From positions 45,948 to 109,947 of the forward strand of contig NZ_JACJOG010000034.1 of NCBI RefSeq assembly GCF_014695375.1: a stretch of 64,000 nucleotides of DNA, in the 5' to 3' direction. The notes beneath the pieces are model-generated. The model did no database searches, was not told where the DNA came from, and saw only the letters and a program-made list of their open reading frames with translations. The position numbers and the translations under genes were made by a program. The DNA is from Coleofasciculus sp. FACHB-T130 (lineage in GTDB: Bacteria; Cyanobacteriota; Cyanobacteriia; Cyanobacteriales; FACHB-T130). Below are positions 34,183 to 43,766 of this stretch, piece after piece (positions within the stretch are counted from its first letter, which is position 1; every line of letters starts with the position of its first letter).

Positions 34183-35283
34183 TCAGAGCCTCTTTTGAAC
34201 TTCTTGACGAATCTTTGCTAAACGCACTGTTTTACCTTCTGCTGCCCCCGGACAATCAGTCTTAACCCGATCCCGGTGTCCACAGATTCGAGGTAAATTT
34301 TTCAGGCCAAAGTCAGCTGTCGGAGTAGATACAGGTGTCACAACATCGTTAATTCCGTGGCGCTTACAAAGCAGCGTACACAGAGCCACAGCTGAGTTAA
34401 ACTGCACGTCGGTAATTTCCTTGCTGATAAAAGAGCCGTGGAAAGCAATACCTAAGCCATCATTAATGATGTCGTGCGCTCCCCGCTTACGTTCGGAACG
34501 ACCTACGTAAACTCGACCGCTGGGCATAATGACGAAATGGTAGCCAATGTCACTAAAGTCCCTTGCTATATGACCCTGCCGAATTTCGCGCATCTGTTCT
34601 GCCTCCTCAGACTGGGTAGCGCTAGGAGATATATCCCTCATCTGTGTGTGATGGATGGTAATGCGTTTTGCTTGCAGCAGGTCAATAACATTTGATGGAG
34701 TTCCTTGGCTAGTCCAAACACTGCGAGACAGAATTGGAACGTCCACACTTGCTGGCTTCACATCCAGTTCAACTTTGGCAATGTTTTGCTCAGACCCTTT
34801 TATTTCAACAAGTCGCTTACCAGGTTTATGAAACAACACTGGAGCCTGCCATGTGCCACCTTGAACTTTAGGACGTGCAAGTTCAAACGTTTTATCAGCT
34901 ATAAGTACAAGCTCCTCACCGTCATCGTAGCCCTCGGCTTTACCGCTCAAAGTGAAGACTTTTTCTGTTTTAATTTCTTCCGCGGGCGTTGTAATACTAA
35001 GTCGAGTCGAGTCTACACGGTTTTCCTTGGCAGGAATAACCAGAATTACTGAGTCCACACTTTCCTCGTCGAGGGAAAACTCTAGGCGACGAGTACCAGA
35101 CTCCAGAAATTGAAACTCAATCTGCCAAGAGCCATCTGGTTGTACAACAGTACCCGCTGCTTTAAACTTGTTATCTACGACTAGATTTACAGTTTTACCT
35201 ACCTGAGCTGAATCAGCTTTTCCATCAATTGAAAAGGACTCTCCAACTTTGATTTCTTTGGGAATGCTGGTAATTTCAATCAT
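34183..35283 (-). CDS. Peptidoglycan amidase (Amidase_2/PGRP) with Ig-like repeats
   Basis: 366 residues. The N-terminal 180 residues are two Ig-like beta-sandwich repeats that start alike (ITSIPKEIKVGESFSIDGKAD and ITTPAEEIKTEKVFTLSGKA). The C-terminal domain (about 190-366) is an N-acetylmuramoyl-L-alanine amidase of the T7-lysozyme/PGRP type: zinc ligands in ITIHHT, ICGHRD and TDCPG, with GYHFVIMPSGRVYVGR and the GIAFHG strand between. It would cut the bond between MurNAc and the stem peptide. There is no signal peptide, unlike housekeeping amidases, so it needs holin-like release, lysis or a contractile/secretion device to reach the wall. Two more peptidoglycan-acting genes lie directly upstream. 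Confidence 0.88.
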   Translation of the reverse strand: MIEITSIPKEIKVGESFSIDGKADSAQVGKTVNLVVDNKFKAAGTVVQPDGSWQIEFQFLESGTRRLEFSLDEESVDSVILVIPAKENRVDSTRLSITTPAEEIKTEKVFTLSGKAEGYDDGEELVLIADKTFELARPKVQGGTWQAPVLFHKPGKRLVEIKGSEQNIAKVELDVKPASVDVPILSRSVWTSQGTPSNVIDLLQAKRITIHHTQMRDISPSATQSEEAEQMREIRQGHIARDFSDIGYHFVIMPSGRVYVGRSERKRGAHDIINDGLGIAFHGSFISKEITDVQFNSAVALCTLLCKRHGINDVVTPVSTPTADFGLKNLPRICGHRDRVKTDCPGAAEGKTVRLAKIRQEVQKRL

Positions 35284-35393
35284 GTTTAAAAAATCTTAAA
35301 GTGATAGTTACGTTAGAGATGCACCCAGTAAAACTGGCGTGAAAATCTGCTTCACGCTCCAATCGGACAGAGAAATTCAGAATTCAGTCTCTT

Positions 35394-35470
35394 GTAGGTT
35401 AGGTTGAGGAACAAAACCCAACAAACGCATCTAGTTGTGTTGGGTTTCGCTGTCGCTCAACCCAACCTAC
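35394..35470. repeat. Palindromic gtaggttgggtt-type repeat
   Basis: gtaggttaggttgagg at the left and ctcaacccaacctac at the right are inverted repeats around an inner pair aacccaaca/tgttgggttt. This palindrome family is very common between genes in cyanobacterial genomes. It lies between the amidase and the PG-binding gene, just after the latter's ribosomal exit, and could be transcribed as a long hairpin. Confidence 0.75.
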
Positions 35471-35482
35471 TAGCGCGGCAAG

Positions 35483-36439
35483 CTAGCCTGGAAATTGCTT
35501 TACCAAGTCATCTCCGGGAATAATTGTTGTTACGAATCTGTAGTCCTTATTGAGTTGGTAACGCTTATCTTGCTTAATCAGTGCCATGAAATCCCTGTGA
35601 CCTTGCCGGGTGCGTCCCACAAGACAGCCAGCGCCCGCGTAGCCAATGTTATTGCGAGGCAAGTCATAACCCCAGTGCTGGTTGATGTAAAACATACCTG
35701 TGTCTAAAAAGTCGCCCTTACGAATAAAATCTTTGTTTTTGTCCCGGTAAACGGAAACGGGTGATACTTGCACAAAAGCTTCATGAGGATCTGCACCGCT
35801 ACCATAGTGCGTACCAACCTGCCAAGCCTTGTATTGTCCAAAGGCAATCCGAGCTGCTCCAAATTCTTTGCCCCTTCCCATCGGGTTGAGGGTATAGGCA
35901 GTACCAGGTTCTGTTGTAGCTTCCCAGTTTTGCCTGAGAATTGGTACTTCATTTGGAATCTCAATCACCATGCGGCGATCGTTGAAATGGTTAGGAGCAT
36001 CGCTATTTAGGCTACCGTCCGCATCCATGCCCTCAACATATACAATGTTGTACCTTTGTGGCCCTACCGAAACGCGGTAGTTCATTTTCAACATATAGCG
36101 GATGATGCGGGCTTCCAAATTATTTTTGGTTAGATCCACTTCAGGCTTAGGGACAACTGAAGGAGGAGTTTCAATCAATAACCTAGCTGTTACTAACCCA
36201 ATAAACCCTCTTTCCCCAGCTACAGATGGTTCTAATGACTTCATTACATCCTGAAACTCAACTAGAGCGTCAGAGGAAATTGGACCAAACTTGCCATCAG
36301 CAGGCGGATCGAGAAACTTCAGCCAAATGAGAACCTCTTGAATATGTGTGGCTAATTCTTCGTCAGAAGCGATCGCTTCAATGCCATAATCCACACTCTG
36401 GTTATTTAGTCTGGCATTGTAGAAAGTTTGCAAACGCAT
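35483..36439 (-). CDS. Peptidoglycan-binding protein with putative Cys-dependent domain
   Basis: 318 residues. Residues about 30-92 resemble a PG_binding_1 helical domain (IQEVLIWLKFLDPPADGKFGP, then ALVEFQDVMKSL). The remaining 210 residues are not assigned to a family; they contain HWGYDLPRNN and GYAGAGCLVGRTRQGHRDFM near 255-290. A Cys preceded by small residues and paired with a nearby His recalls the catalytic SxGCxR site of L,D-transpeptidases, but the full YkuD pattern is missing, so enzymatic activity is only suspected. No signal peptide. It lies between the amidase gene and a lysozyme-like gene, all on one strand. Confidence 0.6.
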   Translation of the reverse strand: MRLQTFYNARLNNQSVDYGIEAIASDEELATHIQEVLIWLKFLDPPADGKFGPISSDALVEFQDVMKSLEPSVAGERGFIGLVTARLLIETPPSVVPKPEVDLTKNNLEARIIRYMLKMNYRVSVGPQRYNIVYVEGMDADGSLNSDAPNHFNDRRMVIEIPNEVPILRQNWEATTEPGTAYTLNPMGRGKEFGAARIAFGQYKAWQVGTHYGSGADPHEAFVQVSPVSVYRDKNKDFIRKGDFLDTGMFYINQHWGYDLPRNNIGYAGAGCLVGRTRQGHRDFMALIKQDKRYQLNKDYRFVTTIIPGDDLVKQFPG

Positions 36440-36655
36440 GGCTCTAAACCTCTAAAAGAATAGGTGATATGAGTGCTAAAAAAAGATAGTCAGCAAGCGT
36501 TGAATTTCTAATCAACGCTCTGGGATGAACGCCTTAATCGATCGCAAAGTTTGTACTTAAGGCGGAAGGAATCTCCAAAAACCACTGCGCTATTTCTGTT
36601 GAGCTTTATTCCTGAAAATGGCTAAGCGATTTTTGGACTAGGTTCTTAGGACTGT

Positions 36656-37564
36656 TCAAAGGATCGGTGCTGCTGCAACAGGAGTTGTCGATGCTGGCTG
36701 TGAAGAACCGCTCAATGGAGTCCAACCTGGTAGCTTCTTGTGTGCATCAAGCGCAGCCCAAGTCAGCGGTCCCACATCACCATCGTCATTCAGTCCCACG
36801 CTTCTTTGAAACTTCATAATGATGCGCTCTGTTGCTGAGTCAAAATCGTTATTAACGCTGAGAGGGCCAAACCCACATCCATTAACTGTGTGTTGAGCAA
36901 CACCCACCCAAAACCCGTTGTCACCAAAGCGGAGGATCGGTTTTTGCCCATTCGGCACTGGTGGTACAGCAGGTTGTACTGGATCGAAGCTGATATGTCC
37001 GAGTTGTTCGATTCGCTTGAGGATGGCGGCGGCTCCTACCTGCGAAGAACCTGCATTTGGATCGAAGCGACCATCTGCGGTGAACTTGCCTTTAGTCCAG
37101 TGATTAGTCTTAGACCAGAGATAGGGCGAACGTCGCGGCGGTGTCGAGTTGCGCCCTGCACCTGTCTGATAGCCCCAGCCGTTGTATCTCTCGCAGTACC
37201 AGAGGATTTCTTCTGGAGTATCTAAGAAATTCACCTCATCTGTGCGTTTCATTGCCAAAGCATCAGCAGCCGACTCTTCCCAGATAAAGGGAGGAGTCCC
37301 TAACGGTCTTCCAGCTGGAACATTTCTAGTTCTAGCGCTGAGAGGATCGCCATTGTGCAGGTGTCCTTTAAACGAAAGCGAGGCTTCAAGACTATGAATA
37401 GCGGCAATGACGGGCCACCACACGCCACTCTCGCGCTGCGCCTGTTCGTACCGACCCCGGTTAGACATAATCTTGGAAACAACTGCATCAGTGGCGCTTA
37501 AATCGGTTATTTTGACGGTGCGCCAAAGTTGCTGATAAGTGTCTTTCATCTCTGTAAATCGCAT
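36656..37564 (-). CDS. Lysozyme-like protein with PG-binding domain
   Basis: 302 residues. The N-terminal part (about 20-190) matches phage-like lysozyme/transglycosylase proteins: WWPVIAAIHSLEASLSF with the probable catalytic Glu, GHLHNGDPLSARTRNVPAGRP, and ILWYCERYNGWGYQ. After a Pro-rich linker, residues about 210-280 form a PG_binding_1 domain (AQHTVNGCGFGPLSVNNDFDSATE, ending GDVGPLTWAALD). It would cut the glycan strand. There is no signal peptide. An aaggagaag ribosome-binding site precedes the ATG. It is the first gene of the leftward group ending at the trypsin-like protein. Confidence 0.85.
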   Translation of the reverse strand: MRFTEMKDTYQQLWRTVKITDLSATDAVVSKIMSNRGRYEQAQRESGVWWPVIAAIHSLEASLSFKGHLHNGDPLSARTRNVPAGRPLGTPPFIWEESAADALAMKRTDEVNFLDTPEEILWYCERYNGWGYQTGAGRNSTPPRRSPYLWSKTNHWTKGKFTADGRFDPNAGSSQVGAAAILKRIEQLGHISFDPVQPAVPPVPNGQKPILRFGDNGFWVGVAQHTVNGCGFGPLSVNNDFDSATERIIMKFQRSVGLNDDGDVGPLTWAALDAHKKLPGWTPLSGSSQPASTTPVAAAPIL

Positions 37565-38182
37565 TGCTTCTCCTTTGAGGAATTACAAATGAGTCTTCAA
37601 TTGGGGAATTAATTGACATGAAGCCAAGTTAGCCACTATCTCTACACATCGACAGTCGCAAAAAATCATAGCGATCGCATTGTTTCTGCCTAACCTGAAT
37701 CGTTTCTAGTGGAGCCTGCGTAACTTTTTTAAGCATATTTGCCTACGTCTAAAGGCTTATTTCTAGCGAATTACGTAGTTTTACTGTCATCTGCTACCCC
37801 ACCCGGACAAAATCAATCGGACAAAATTTAAGAAAGATTAAGTGGCTTAGCTCCTAAAGTTTCGTTCTGTATCATCTTGTTTGACTAAGGTTTTTGTTTG
37901 TGCATAAGACCAAGTTAAGCTTTCTGTACTAGGCTTGACAGTCGGAAAATGTCATAAAATTTGTCAGATAAATGTCATAAAGAGGAGAGGATAAATACTG
38001 ACAATTCGCTGACAAAAAGCCACAATAGATTTTCCAGAGAAAATTTCAAGCTTTTGCACGTAATCGTTGAGCGGGTGTTTGAAGTCAGGTACTTAGCTAT
38101 CTCAATCGGGCAATGCAACTACTACCCGCTGTTTGTCAGATTTAAAATCGCTTACATTTACTTCTGAGGCAAGTTTTAATAA
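37565..38182. other. Divergent intergenic region with TGTCA/TGACA motifs
   Basis: 618 bp between the lysozyme-like and STAND genes. At 37935-38016 short motifs repeat: ttgaca, aatgtcataaa (twice, 23 bp apart), ttgtca, ctgaca (twice, 11 bp apart). These could be binding sites for a regulator of the STAND gene. No promoter with both boxes well placed, and no convincing small gene, was seen. Confidence 0.5.
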
Positions 38183-41100
38183 ATGACTGTTGAAGAAGCG
38201 CTAGAAATTGTAGAGAGCGTTCTAGCTCAAGGACGCTTAAATAAAGTTCAAAAAATTGTGTTTGAGGAATCTTGGGAAGGGCAGTCTTACGAGGAGATTG
38301 CAAAAAAAAATACTTACGATCCTGGTTATATCAGGGATGCTGGTTCTAAGTTGTGGAAGTTACTCTCAGAGGCATTTGGAGAGAAGGTAACAAAAAATAA
38401 TTTGCAGTCAGTCTTGAAGGGGTATTCGCGCCGCGTCTTGTCATTGCAGCAGATGCCAGAAGTGGTGTCTAATCCGATTGCTCCTTCAGTAGCGATCGCT
38501 CATAAACGTCAAGAGTGGGGAGAGGCGGTTGACGTATCGCTTTTCTATGGACGCACAGCAGAACTCGCCACGCTAGAACATTGGATTGTGAGCGATCGCT
38601 GTCGCTTGGTAGCGTTGCTGGGTATGGGCGGAATTGGCAAAACTGCTTTGTCTGTAAAACTAGCGGAACAGATTCAGGATAATTTTGAGTATGTTGTATG
38701 GCGCTCGCTGCGTAATGCGCCACCTATTCAAGATACTTTGGCAGACATCATCAAATTCCTGTCCGATCAGCAGGAAACCGATTTACCAGAAACAGTAGAC
38801 GGTAAAGTATCGCGGCTCATTGAGTATTTACGCTCATCGCGCTGTCTGCTGGTACTGGATAATGTTGAGTCAATTTTGCGGGAGGGCGATCGCGCTGGAC
38901 ATTACCGAGAAGAATACGAGGGTTATGGACAGCTATTAAGATGTGTGGCAGAAACCAACCATCAAAGCTGCTTGGTGCTAACCAGCCGGGAAAAACCGAG
39001 AGGAATAGCATCTAAGGAAGGCAAAACTTTGCCAGTTCGTTCGCTACAACTCGCTGGTTTGACAGAGGTAGAAGGACATAGAATCTTTCATGCCAAAGGT
39101 TTCTTAGTTTCAGAAGAAGAGCTAAAACTCCTAATGGCTCGTTATCGAGGCAATCCACTAGCCTTGAAGATAGTTGCTACGACTATTCAAGAGTTATTTG
39201 ATGGTAATATTTCTCAATTTCTAGAACAAGGCACAGCAGTTTTTGGTGATATTTGGGATCTTTTAGACCAGCAATTTAATCGCTTGTGTACTTTAGAAAA
39301 GCAGATTATGTACTGGCTGGCAATCAATCGAGAGTTGGTCTCGCTGCTAGAACTGCGAGAGGATATTGTACCACCAGTATCGCAACGTGAACTATTGGAA
39401 GCACTGGAATCTCTACAACGGCGATCGCTAATAGAGAAAAAATCAGCAACTTTTACGCAACAGCCTGCGGTCATGGAATATATGACTAACCAATTAATCG
39501 AGCAGGTATGCGAGGAGATTAGGACTAAAGAAATTAAACTATTCAATAGCTATTCTCTCATCAATGCTCAGACAAAAGACTATATTAGAGACGCCCAAAT
39601 TTGCTTTATCATCCTACCGTTGATAGATAGATTAACGGTAATCTTGAGGCACCGGGACAAAATCAAATATTATTTATCGAAGATTCTTTTCAGTTTGCAA
39701 GATAATTTACCAATAGAGCCAGGATATGCAGGTGGGAATCTTATCAATCTGCTTTGTCAACTCCAGACGAATTTAAGCAATTATGATTTTTCCTATCTGA
39801 CTGTTTGGCAAGCTTATCTGAGAGATGTAAATTTGCACCATGTCAACTTTGCTCATGCCGATCTAGCAAAGTCTGTTTTTGCTGAAACTTTTGGAAGTAT
39901 TTTGTCAGTGGTATTTAGCCCCAATGGAAAACTTTTAGCAACAGCAGGTGAAACTGGCGAGATTCACCTGTGGCAAGTTTCAGATATGAAGCCACTTTTG
40001 ACCTGTAACAGTCACCTGCGTTGGATACTGTCAATCGCCTTTAGCCCGGATGGTCAAATCTTAGCCAGTTCCAGTGACGACCGAACGGTGAAGCTGTGGG
40101 ATGTCCGTGACGGTAAGTGCCTGAGAACTCTGGAAGGTCATAGCGGTTGGGTTCGGTCGATTGCCTTTAGCCCAGATGGTCAAATGTTAGCCAGTTCCAG
40201 TGATGATAGAACGATTAAGCTATGGGATGTCCACACGGGTGAAGTTTTGAAAACTCTGCAGGGACACAGGAGTTTAGTTCGTTCAGTTACCTTTAGCCCC
40301 GATGGCCGCACCTTAGCCACTGGCAGTAATGACTGCACTGTAAAGTTATGGGATGTTAGCACGGGGAGCGGCGGGTTTGAAACGCACCCTTACAAAACCT
40401 TGGAGGGACATACTCATTGGGTACAGTCAATTGCTTTTAGTCCCGATGGTCGTACCTTAGCCACTGGCAGCGATGATTGCACTGTAAAGTTGTGGGATGT
40501 CAGTAAGAGTAGGGGCGAGTTTCAAACCCGCCCCTATAAAACTTTGGAGGGACATACTTCTTTAGTGCAATCAATTTCTTTTAGTCCTGATGGTCGCACC
40601 TTAGCGAGTAGCAGTCACGATCGGACAGTGAAATTGTGGGATACCACTACCGGACAATGCCTCAAAACTTTGCAAGGACACGCAAGCCAGGTTTGGTCAG
40701 TTGCCTTTAGTCCCGATGGTCGTACCTTAGCGAGTGGCAGTGACGACCGAACGGTAAAGTTATGGGATGTCTACACAGGTCAAGCTTTGAGAACTCTATG
40801 GGGATACACGAATCGAGTGCGATCGGTCGCCTTCTGTCCTCAAGGTAAGACTTTAGCGAGTGGCAGTGGTGACGCTACAGTGAAGTTGTGGAATGTTTCG
40901 GATGGTGTAAAGACGCTGCATACAACGTCTCTAAAAACTTTGCGGGGGCATAGTCACTGGGTGTTGTCAGTTGCCTTTAGTCCTCAAGGTAAAACCTTGG
41001 CTACTGCTAGCTGCGATCGCAATATCAGGTTGTGGGATGTCAGTAGCGGTCGATGCCTCAAAATATGCCGAGGACATACCAACTGGGTATTGTCAGTCGC

Positions 41101-41803
41101 TTTTAGTCCTCAAGGTAAGACTCTGGTTAGTAGCAGTGGCGACCGTACTGTCAGGTTGTGGGATGTCGGTAGCGGTGAATGTCTGAAAACTTTGCAGGAG
41201 TTTACTAACTGGGTTTGGTCTGTTGTCTTCGACCCGGAAGGGAAGACTTTGGCGACTGGGAGTGGCGACCGTACTGTCAGGTTGTGGGATGTCAGTAGCG
41301 GTGAATGTTTGAAAACTTTGCAAGGGCATACCAACGAGGTTTGGTCTGTTGCCTTCAGTCCCAATGGTCAAATTCTCGCTAGTGCTAGCGATGACCGGAC
41401 TGTCAGGTTGTGGGATGTCAGTAGCGGTGAGTGTTTGAAAACTTTGCAAGGGCATACCAACGGGGTTTGGTCTGTTGCCTTTAGTCGAGATGGTCAAATT
41501 GTCGCTAGTGCTAGCGATGACCATACTGTCAGGTTGTGGGATGTCAGTACGGGGCAATGCCTGAAAACGTTGCAGGGACATACCAATGGGATTTGGTCAG
41601 TTGTCTTCAGTCCAGATGGACAAATACTCGCGAGTGCTGGGCAAGATGAAATGATTAAGCTGTGGGATGTAGCGACAGGCGAGTGCCTGAACACCTTGAG
41701 AAGTGAAAGACCCTACGAAGGCATGAATATTACTGGCGTTACAGGTTTAACAGACGCACAGAAAGCGACGCTGAAAGCGCTGGGGGCAGTAGCGTTGGAA
41801 TGA
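38183..41803 (+). CDS. STAND NTPase: HTH-NB-ARC-14x WD40
   Basis: 1206 residues. The N-terminal 90 residues form a helical, HTH-like domain ([21 protein letters not shown]) of the kind found in front of cyanobacterial vWA/MoxR-associated and NB-ARC proteins. The NB-ARC NTPase (about 125-430) has Walker A GMGGIGKT, Walker [10 protein letters not shown] and the LTSREKP sensor. After a linker come 14 WD40 repeats (about 570-1170), each ending in a KLWDV/RLWDV strand, enough for two seven-bladed propellers. A short tail ([23 protein letters not shown]) ends the protein. Such proteins are signal-sensing switches, many of them used in immunity or programmed cell death. No nuclease, protease or TIR effector is fused, so any effector would be recruited through the N-terminus. 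Confidence 0.92.
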   Translation: MTVEEALEIVESVLAQGRLNKVQKIVFEESWEGQSYEEIAKKNTYDPGYIRDAGSKLWKLLSEAFGEKVTKNNLQSVLKGYSRRVLSLQQMPEVVSNPIAPSVAIAHKRQEWGEAVDVSLFYGRTAELATLEHWIVSDRCRLVALLGMGGIGKTALSVKLAEQIQDNFEYVVWRSLRNAPPIQDTLADIIKFLSDQQETDLPETVDGKVSRLIEYLRSSRCLLVLDNVESILREGDRAGHYREEYEGYGQLLRCVAETNHQSCLVLTSREKPRGIASKEGKTLPVRSLQLAGLTEVEGHRIFHAKGFLVSEEELKLLMARYRGNPLALKIVATTIQELFDGNISQFLEQGTAVFGDIWDLLDQQFNRLCTLEKQIMYWLAINRELVSLLELREDIVPPVSQRELLEALESLQRRSLIEKKSATFTQQPAVMEYMTNQLIEQVCEEIRTKEIKLFNSYSLINAQTKDYIRDAQICFIILPLIDRLTVILRHRDKIKYYLSKILFSLQDNLPIEPGYAGGNLINLLCQLQTNLSNYDFSYLTVWQAYLRDVNLHHVNFAHADLAKSVFAETFGSILSVVFSPNGKLLATAGETGEIHLWQVSDMKPLLTCNSHLRWILSIAFSPDGQILASSSDDRTVKLWDVRDGKCLRTLEGHSGWVRSIAFSPDGQMLASSSDDRTIKLWDVHTGEVLKTLQGHRSLVRSVTFSPDGRTLATGSNDCTVKLWDVSTGSGGFETHPYKTLEGHTHWVQSIAFSPDGRTLATGSDDCTVKLWDVSKSRGEFQTRPYKTLEGHTSLVQSISFSPDGRTLASSSHDRTVKLWDTTTGQCLKTLQGHASQVWSVAFSPDGRTLASGSDDRTVKLWDVYTGQALRTLWGYTNRVRSVAFCPQGKTLASGSGDATVKLWNVSDGVKTLHTTSLKTLRGHSHWVLSVAFSPQGKTLATASCDRNIRLWDVSSGRCLKICRGHTNWVLSVAFSPQGKTLVSSSGDRTVRLWDVGSGECLKTLQEFTNWVWSVVFDPEGKTLATGSGDRTVRLWDVSSGECLKTLQGHTNEVWSVAFSPNGQILASASDDRTVRLWDVSSGECLKTLQGHTNGVWSVAFSRDGQIVASASDDHTVRLWDVSTGQCLKTLQGHTNGIWSVVFSPDGQILASAGQDEMIKLWDVATGECLNTLRSERPYEGMNITGVTGLTDAQKATLKALGAVALE

Positions 41804-42021
41804 TATTTTCCTCATCTTCTGCAATCCTGGGTGTAATTATATTCGCCTGTAACTCCGACTAGAAATGACTTTCTCCTAAATCGCCCTTCCCCCTCTGCCT
41901 GGAAAGCTCTGGTTTTCCGGATGGAGTGTCACAAGTTCGTAGTTATATGAATAACTCCCGACGTTGATCCTTCGATTCGCTACATTGGTGTAGAACGCCA
42001 TTTAGCATTCCGCCACAAGCG

Positions 42022-42049
42022 GGAACCATTGTCAAAGTGGCAGCGTCTT
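42022..42049 (+). promoter_or_regulatory. ECF-type promoter of sigG
   Basis: GGAACC at 42022-42027 and CGTCTT at 42044-42049, 16 bp apart, 36 bp before the sigG ATG. This is the classic -35/-10 pattern of extracytoplasmic-function sigma factors, so sigG probably drives its own transcription. Confidence 0.65.
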
Positions 42050-42084
42050 GGAGGGTTAGGATGTTTTAACCCCTATATCCATCC

Positions 42085-42744
42085 ATGACTCAATCGATTC
42101 CTGTATCCTGGTCAACAGCTGAAGCAACGGTTTCTCAAGCGCCGGTGCAACCTGAAAAACTGTCAAACTACGATCTAATTCTGCATTGTCAGGCGGGGCT
42201 GCGTCCTGACCGCGCTGCCTTTGCCGAACTTTTGCGCCGGTATCAGTCTCATGTCGATAAGATTTTGTACCATCTGGCTCCAGATTGGCAGGATCGGGCA
42301 GATTTAGCTCAAGAAGTCTGGATTCGGGTTTACCGCAATATTAAGCGGTTGCAGGAGCCAGTCAAGTTCCGGGGGTGGTTGAGCCGGATTGCCACGAACC
42401 TGTTTTATGATGAGCTGCGTAAACGCAAACGGGTGTCTCATCCGCTGTCGTTAGATGCACCTCGCATGATGGATGACGGCGAAATGGATTGGGAAATTGC
42501 ATCTGACAATCCAAGTCCCGACGAAGACATGACGACGCGGGAATTTTATGAACAGCTGCATGATGCGATCGCCGATCTGCCAGAGGTGTTTCGCACTACC
42601 ATCGTCCTGAGAGAAATCGAAGGCATGGCTTATGAAGAAATTGCCGAAATCACAGGTGTCTCCCTGGGAACGGTAAAATCTAGAATTGCTAGAGCGCGTC
42701 AGCGCCTGCAATCTCAGCTGCAAAACTACCTAGACGGAAATTAA
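42085..42744 (+). CDS. sigG: Group 3 (ECF-like) RNA polymerase sigma factor SigG
   Basis: 219 residues with sigma region 2 (AFAELLRRYQSHVDKILYHL, DLAQEVWIRVYRNI, FRGWLSRIATNLFYDELRKR) and region 4 (LPEVFRTTIVLREIEGMAYEEIAEI, GVSLGTVKSRIARARQRL) and no region 3, as in ECF sigma factors. Sequence and gene order (anti-sigma gene next) match cyanobacterial SigG, which is involved in envelope and membrane stress. An ECF-type promoter lies just upstream. A 380-bp gap to the anti-sigma gene is wide for such a pair, so the latter may have an extra promoter. Confidence 0.88.
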   Translation: MTQSIPVSWSTAEATVSQAPVQPEKLSNYDLILHCQAGLRPDRAAFAELLRRYQSHVDKILYHLAPDWQDRADLAQEVWIRVYRNIKRLQEPVKFRGWLSRIATNLFYDELRKRKRVSHPLSLDAPRMMDDGEMDWEIASDNPSPDEDMTTREFYEQLHDAIADLPEVFRTTIVLREIEGMAYEEIAEITGVSLGTVKSRIARARQRLQSQLQNYLDGN

Positions 42745-43124
42745 TCTAACTTAGGGATAGAATCTGGTTTCAGCTATTCGGTGGATTCGTACCTCCGGGG
42801 TTGCCGATTATCTTTAAAGCAGTAGGATAGCCTTCCTTGTTCGCTTAAGTGCTGCAAGGTGTGGCTTCCAAGAAACGATTTCAGATAGGTCGTGAAAAAA
42901 GGGTAGATTTTTACTGGGTGCGATCGCTTGCTAAAAACTAGACTAAGCGTAAATCGTTAAGTTCACCCTTGGTTGTCACGGATTAAGTCAGCTCCCCATT
43001 ACTTGTGTTTTACTTCTTGGCAAAACAGTTAAGATTGTAATGAAATACAAGTTTCTACGTATATACTGAATGTGGCAAAGATTAGTGACTGCTCTGCTTT
43101 CCTATTGTGTGACTTGCTGGTGAT
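42745..43124. other. Gap between sigG and its anti-sigma gene
   Basis: 380 bp without a gene. One HIP1 site, and near 43062-43067 a TATACT that could be the -10 box of a separate promoter, with no well-placed -35. No ECF-type GGAAC box is seen here. Confidence 0.5.
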
Positions 43125-43694
43125 GTGAAAATGACCTCTGATTTGAACAATCGTAAGGATTCTGGACAGCGGTGCCCTGCAAACGCACAAGTCTCTAAGG
43201 AGATGGATATTTTGCAACGCGATCGCTTTGAATTGCTCAGTGCCTACTTAGATAGTGAAGTAACCGCTGACGAGCGCAAACAAGTTCAGGAATGGCTTAA
43301 AAGTGACCCCAAAATGCAGTGTTTGTATACCAGACTGGTGAAATTACGCCAGGGTTTACAAACAATTCCCGTTCCAGAGTCCGAGCAATCAGCAGAACAG
43401 GCTGTTAATCAAGTTTTCGGACGCATCAACCGCCGCCGCTCCCAACGGGTTGCTGCATGGGGTGGCGCAGCGATCGCAGCTTTGTTTGTCGGCGCTTTGT
43501 CAGGAATTCTTCCGGGTAATCACTCCCTGAGTCCCCAACTAGCAAAAGCTCCCATTTCAGAGACAGCAGCAGAGCCTTTGATGGTTGCCCTGAATCATCC
43601 CGCAGTGGAGATTCCCAAAGCAGCAGTCGCGGCTCCAGAAAAATTTGTGAAGCCATCAGTAGATGGATCTGACGCCAAGGGATATCAGAATTAA
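43125..43694 (+). CDS. Anti-sigma factor of SigG
   Basis: 189 residues. The N-terminal half (about 30-95) is an anti-sigma domain: RFELLSAYLDSEVTADERKQVQEWL is the standard opening of zinc-finger-like anti-sigma proteins, though the HxxxCxxC zinc ligands are not present. A single membrane segment (about 108-128, VAAWGGAAIAALFVGALSGIL) anchors it, and a 60-residue tail faces the periplasm. It should hold SigG at the membrane until envelope stress triggers release. Start is GTG at 43125 or ATG at 43131. It is closed by a strong hairpin shared with the next gene. Confidence 0.85.
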   Translation: MKMTSDLNNRKDSGQRCPANAQVSKEMDILQRDRFELLSAYLDSEVTADERKQVQEWLKSDPKMQCLYTRLVKLRQGLQTIPVPESEQSAEQAVNQVFGRINRRRSQRVAAWGGAAIAALFVGALSGILPGNHSLSPQLAKAPISETAAEPLMVALNHPAVEIPKAAVAAPEKFVKPSVDGSDAKGYQN

Positions 43695-43720
43695 TCCGCT
43701 TTGACTTAAAAAATATTGAG

Positions 43721-43766
43721 CAATGAGTGATGAGTTTTGGAATGAACTCATCACTCATTGTTTTTT
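43721..43766. terminator. Strong bidirectional terminator
   Basis: Perfect 16-bp inverted repeat caatgagtgatgagtt/aactcatcactcattg (43721-43736 and 43745-43760), 8-base loop, followed by TTTTTT; an A-run on the other side serves the opposite strand. It lies between the anti-sigma gene and the convergent cyclotransferase gene and overlaps the latter's stop codon. Confidence 0.8.

Noticed and set aside
37935..38016. End of a CRISPR-associated or Tn7-like transposon
   Set aside because: TGTCA/TGACA motifs resemble such ends, but no TnsB, TnsC, TniQ, Cas12k or opposite end was found.
41093..41581. 162-codon minus-strand frame within the WD40 region
   Set aside because: It is the shadow of the WD40 repeats of the plus-strand gene; its repeats arise from the repeated DNA.
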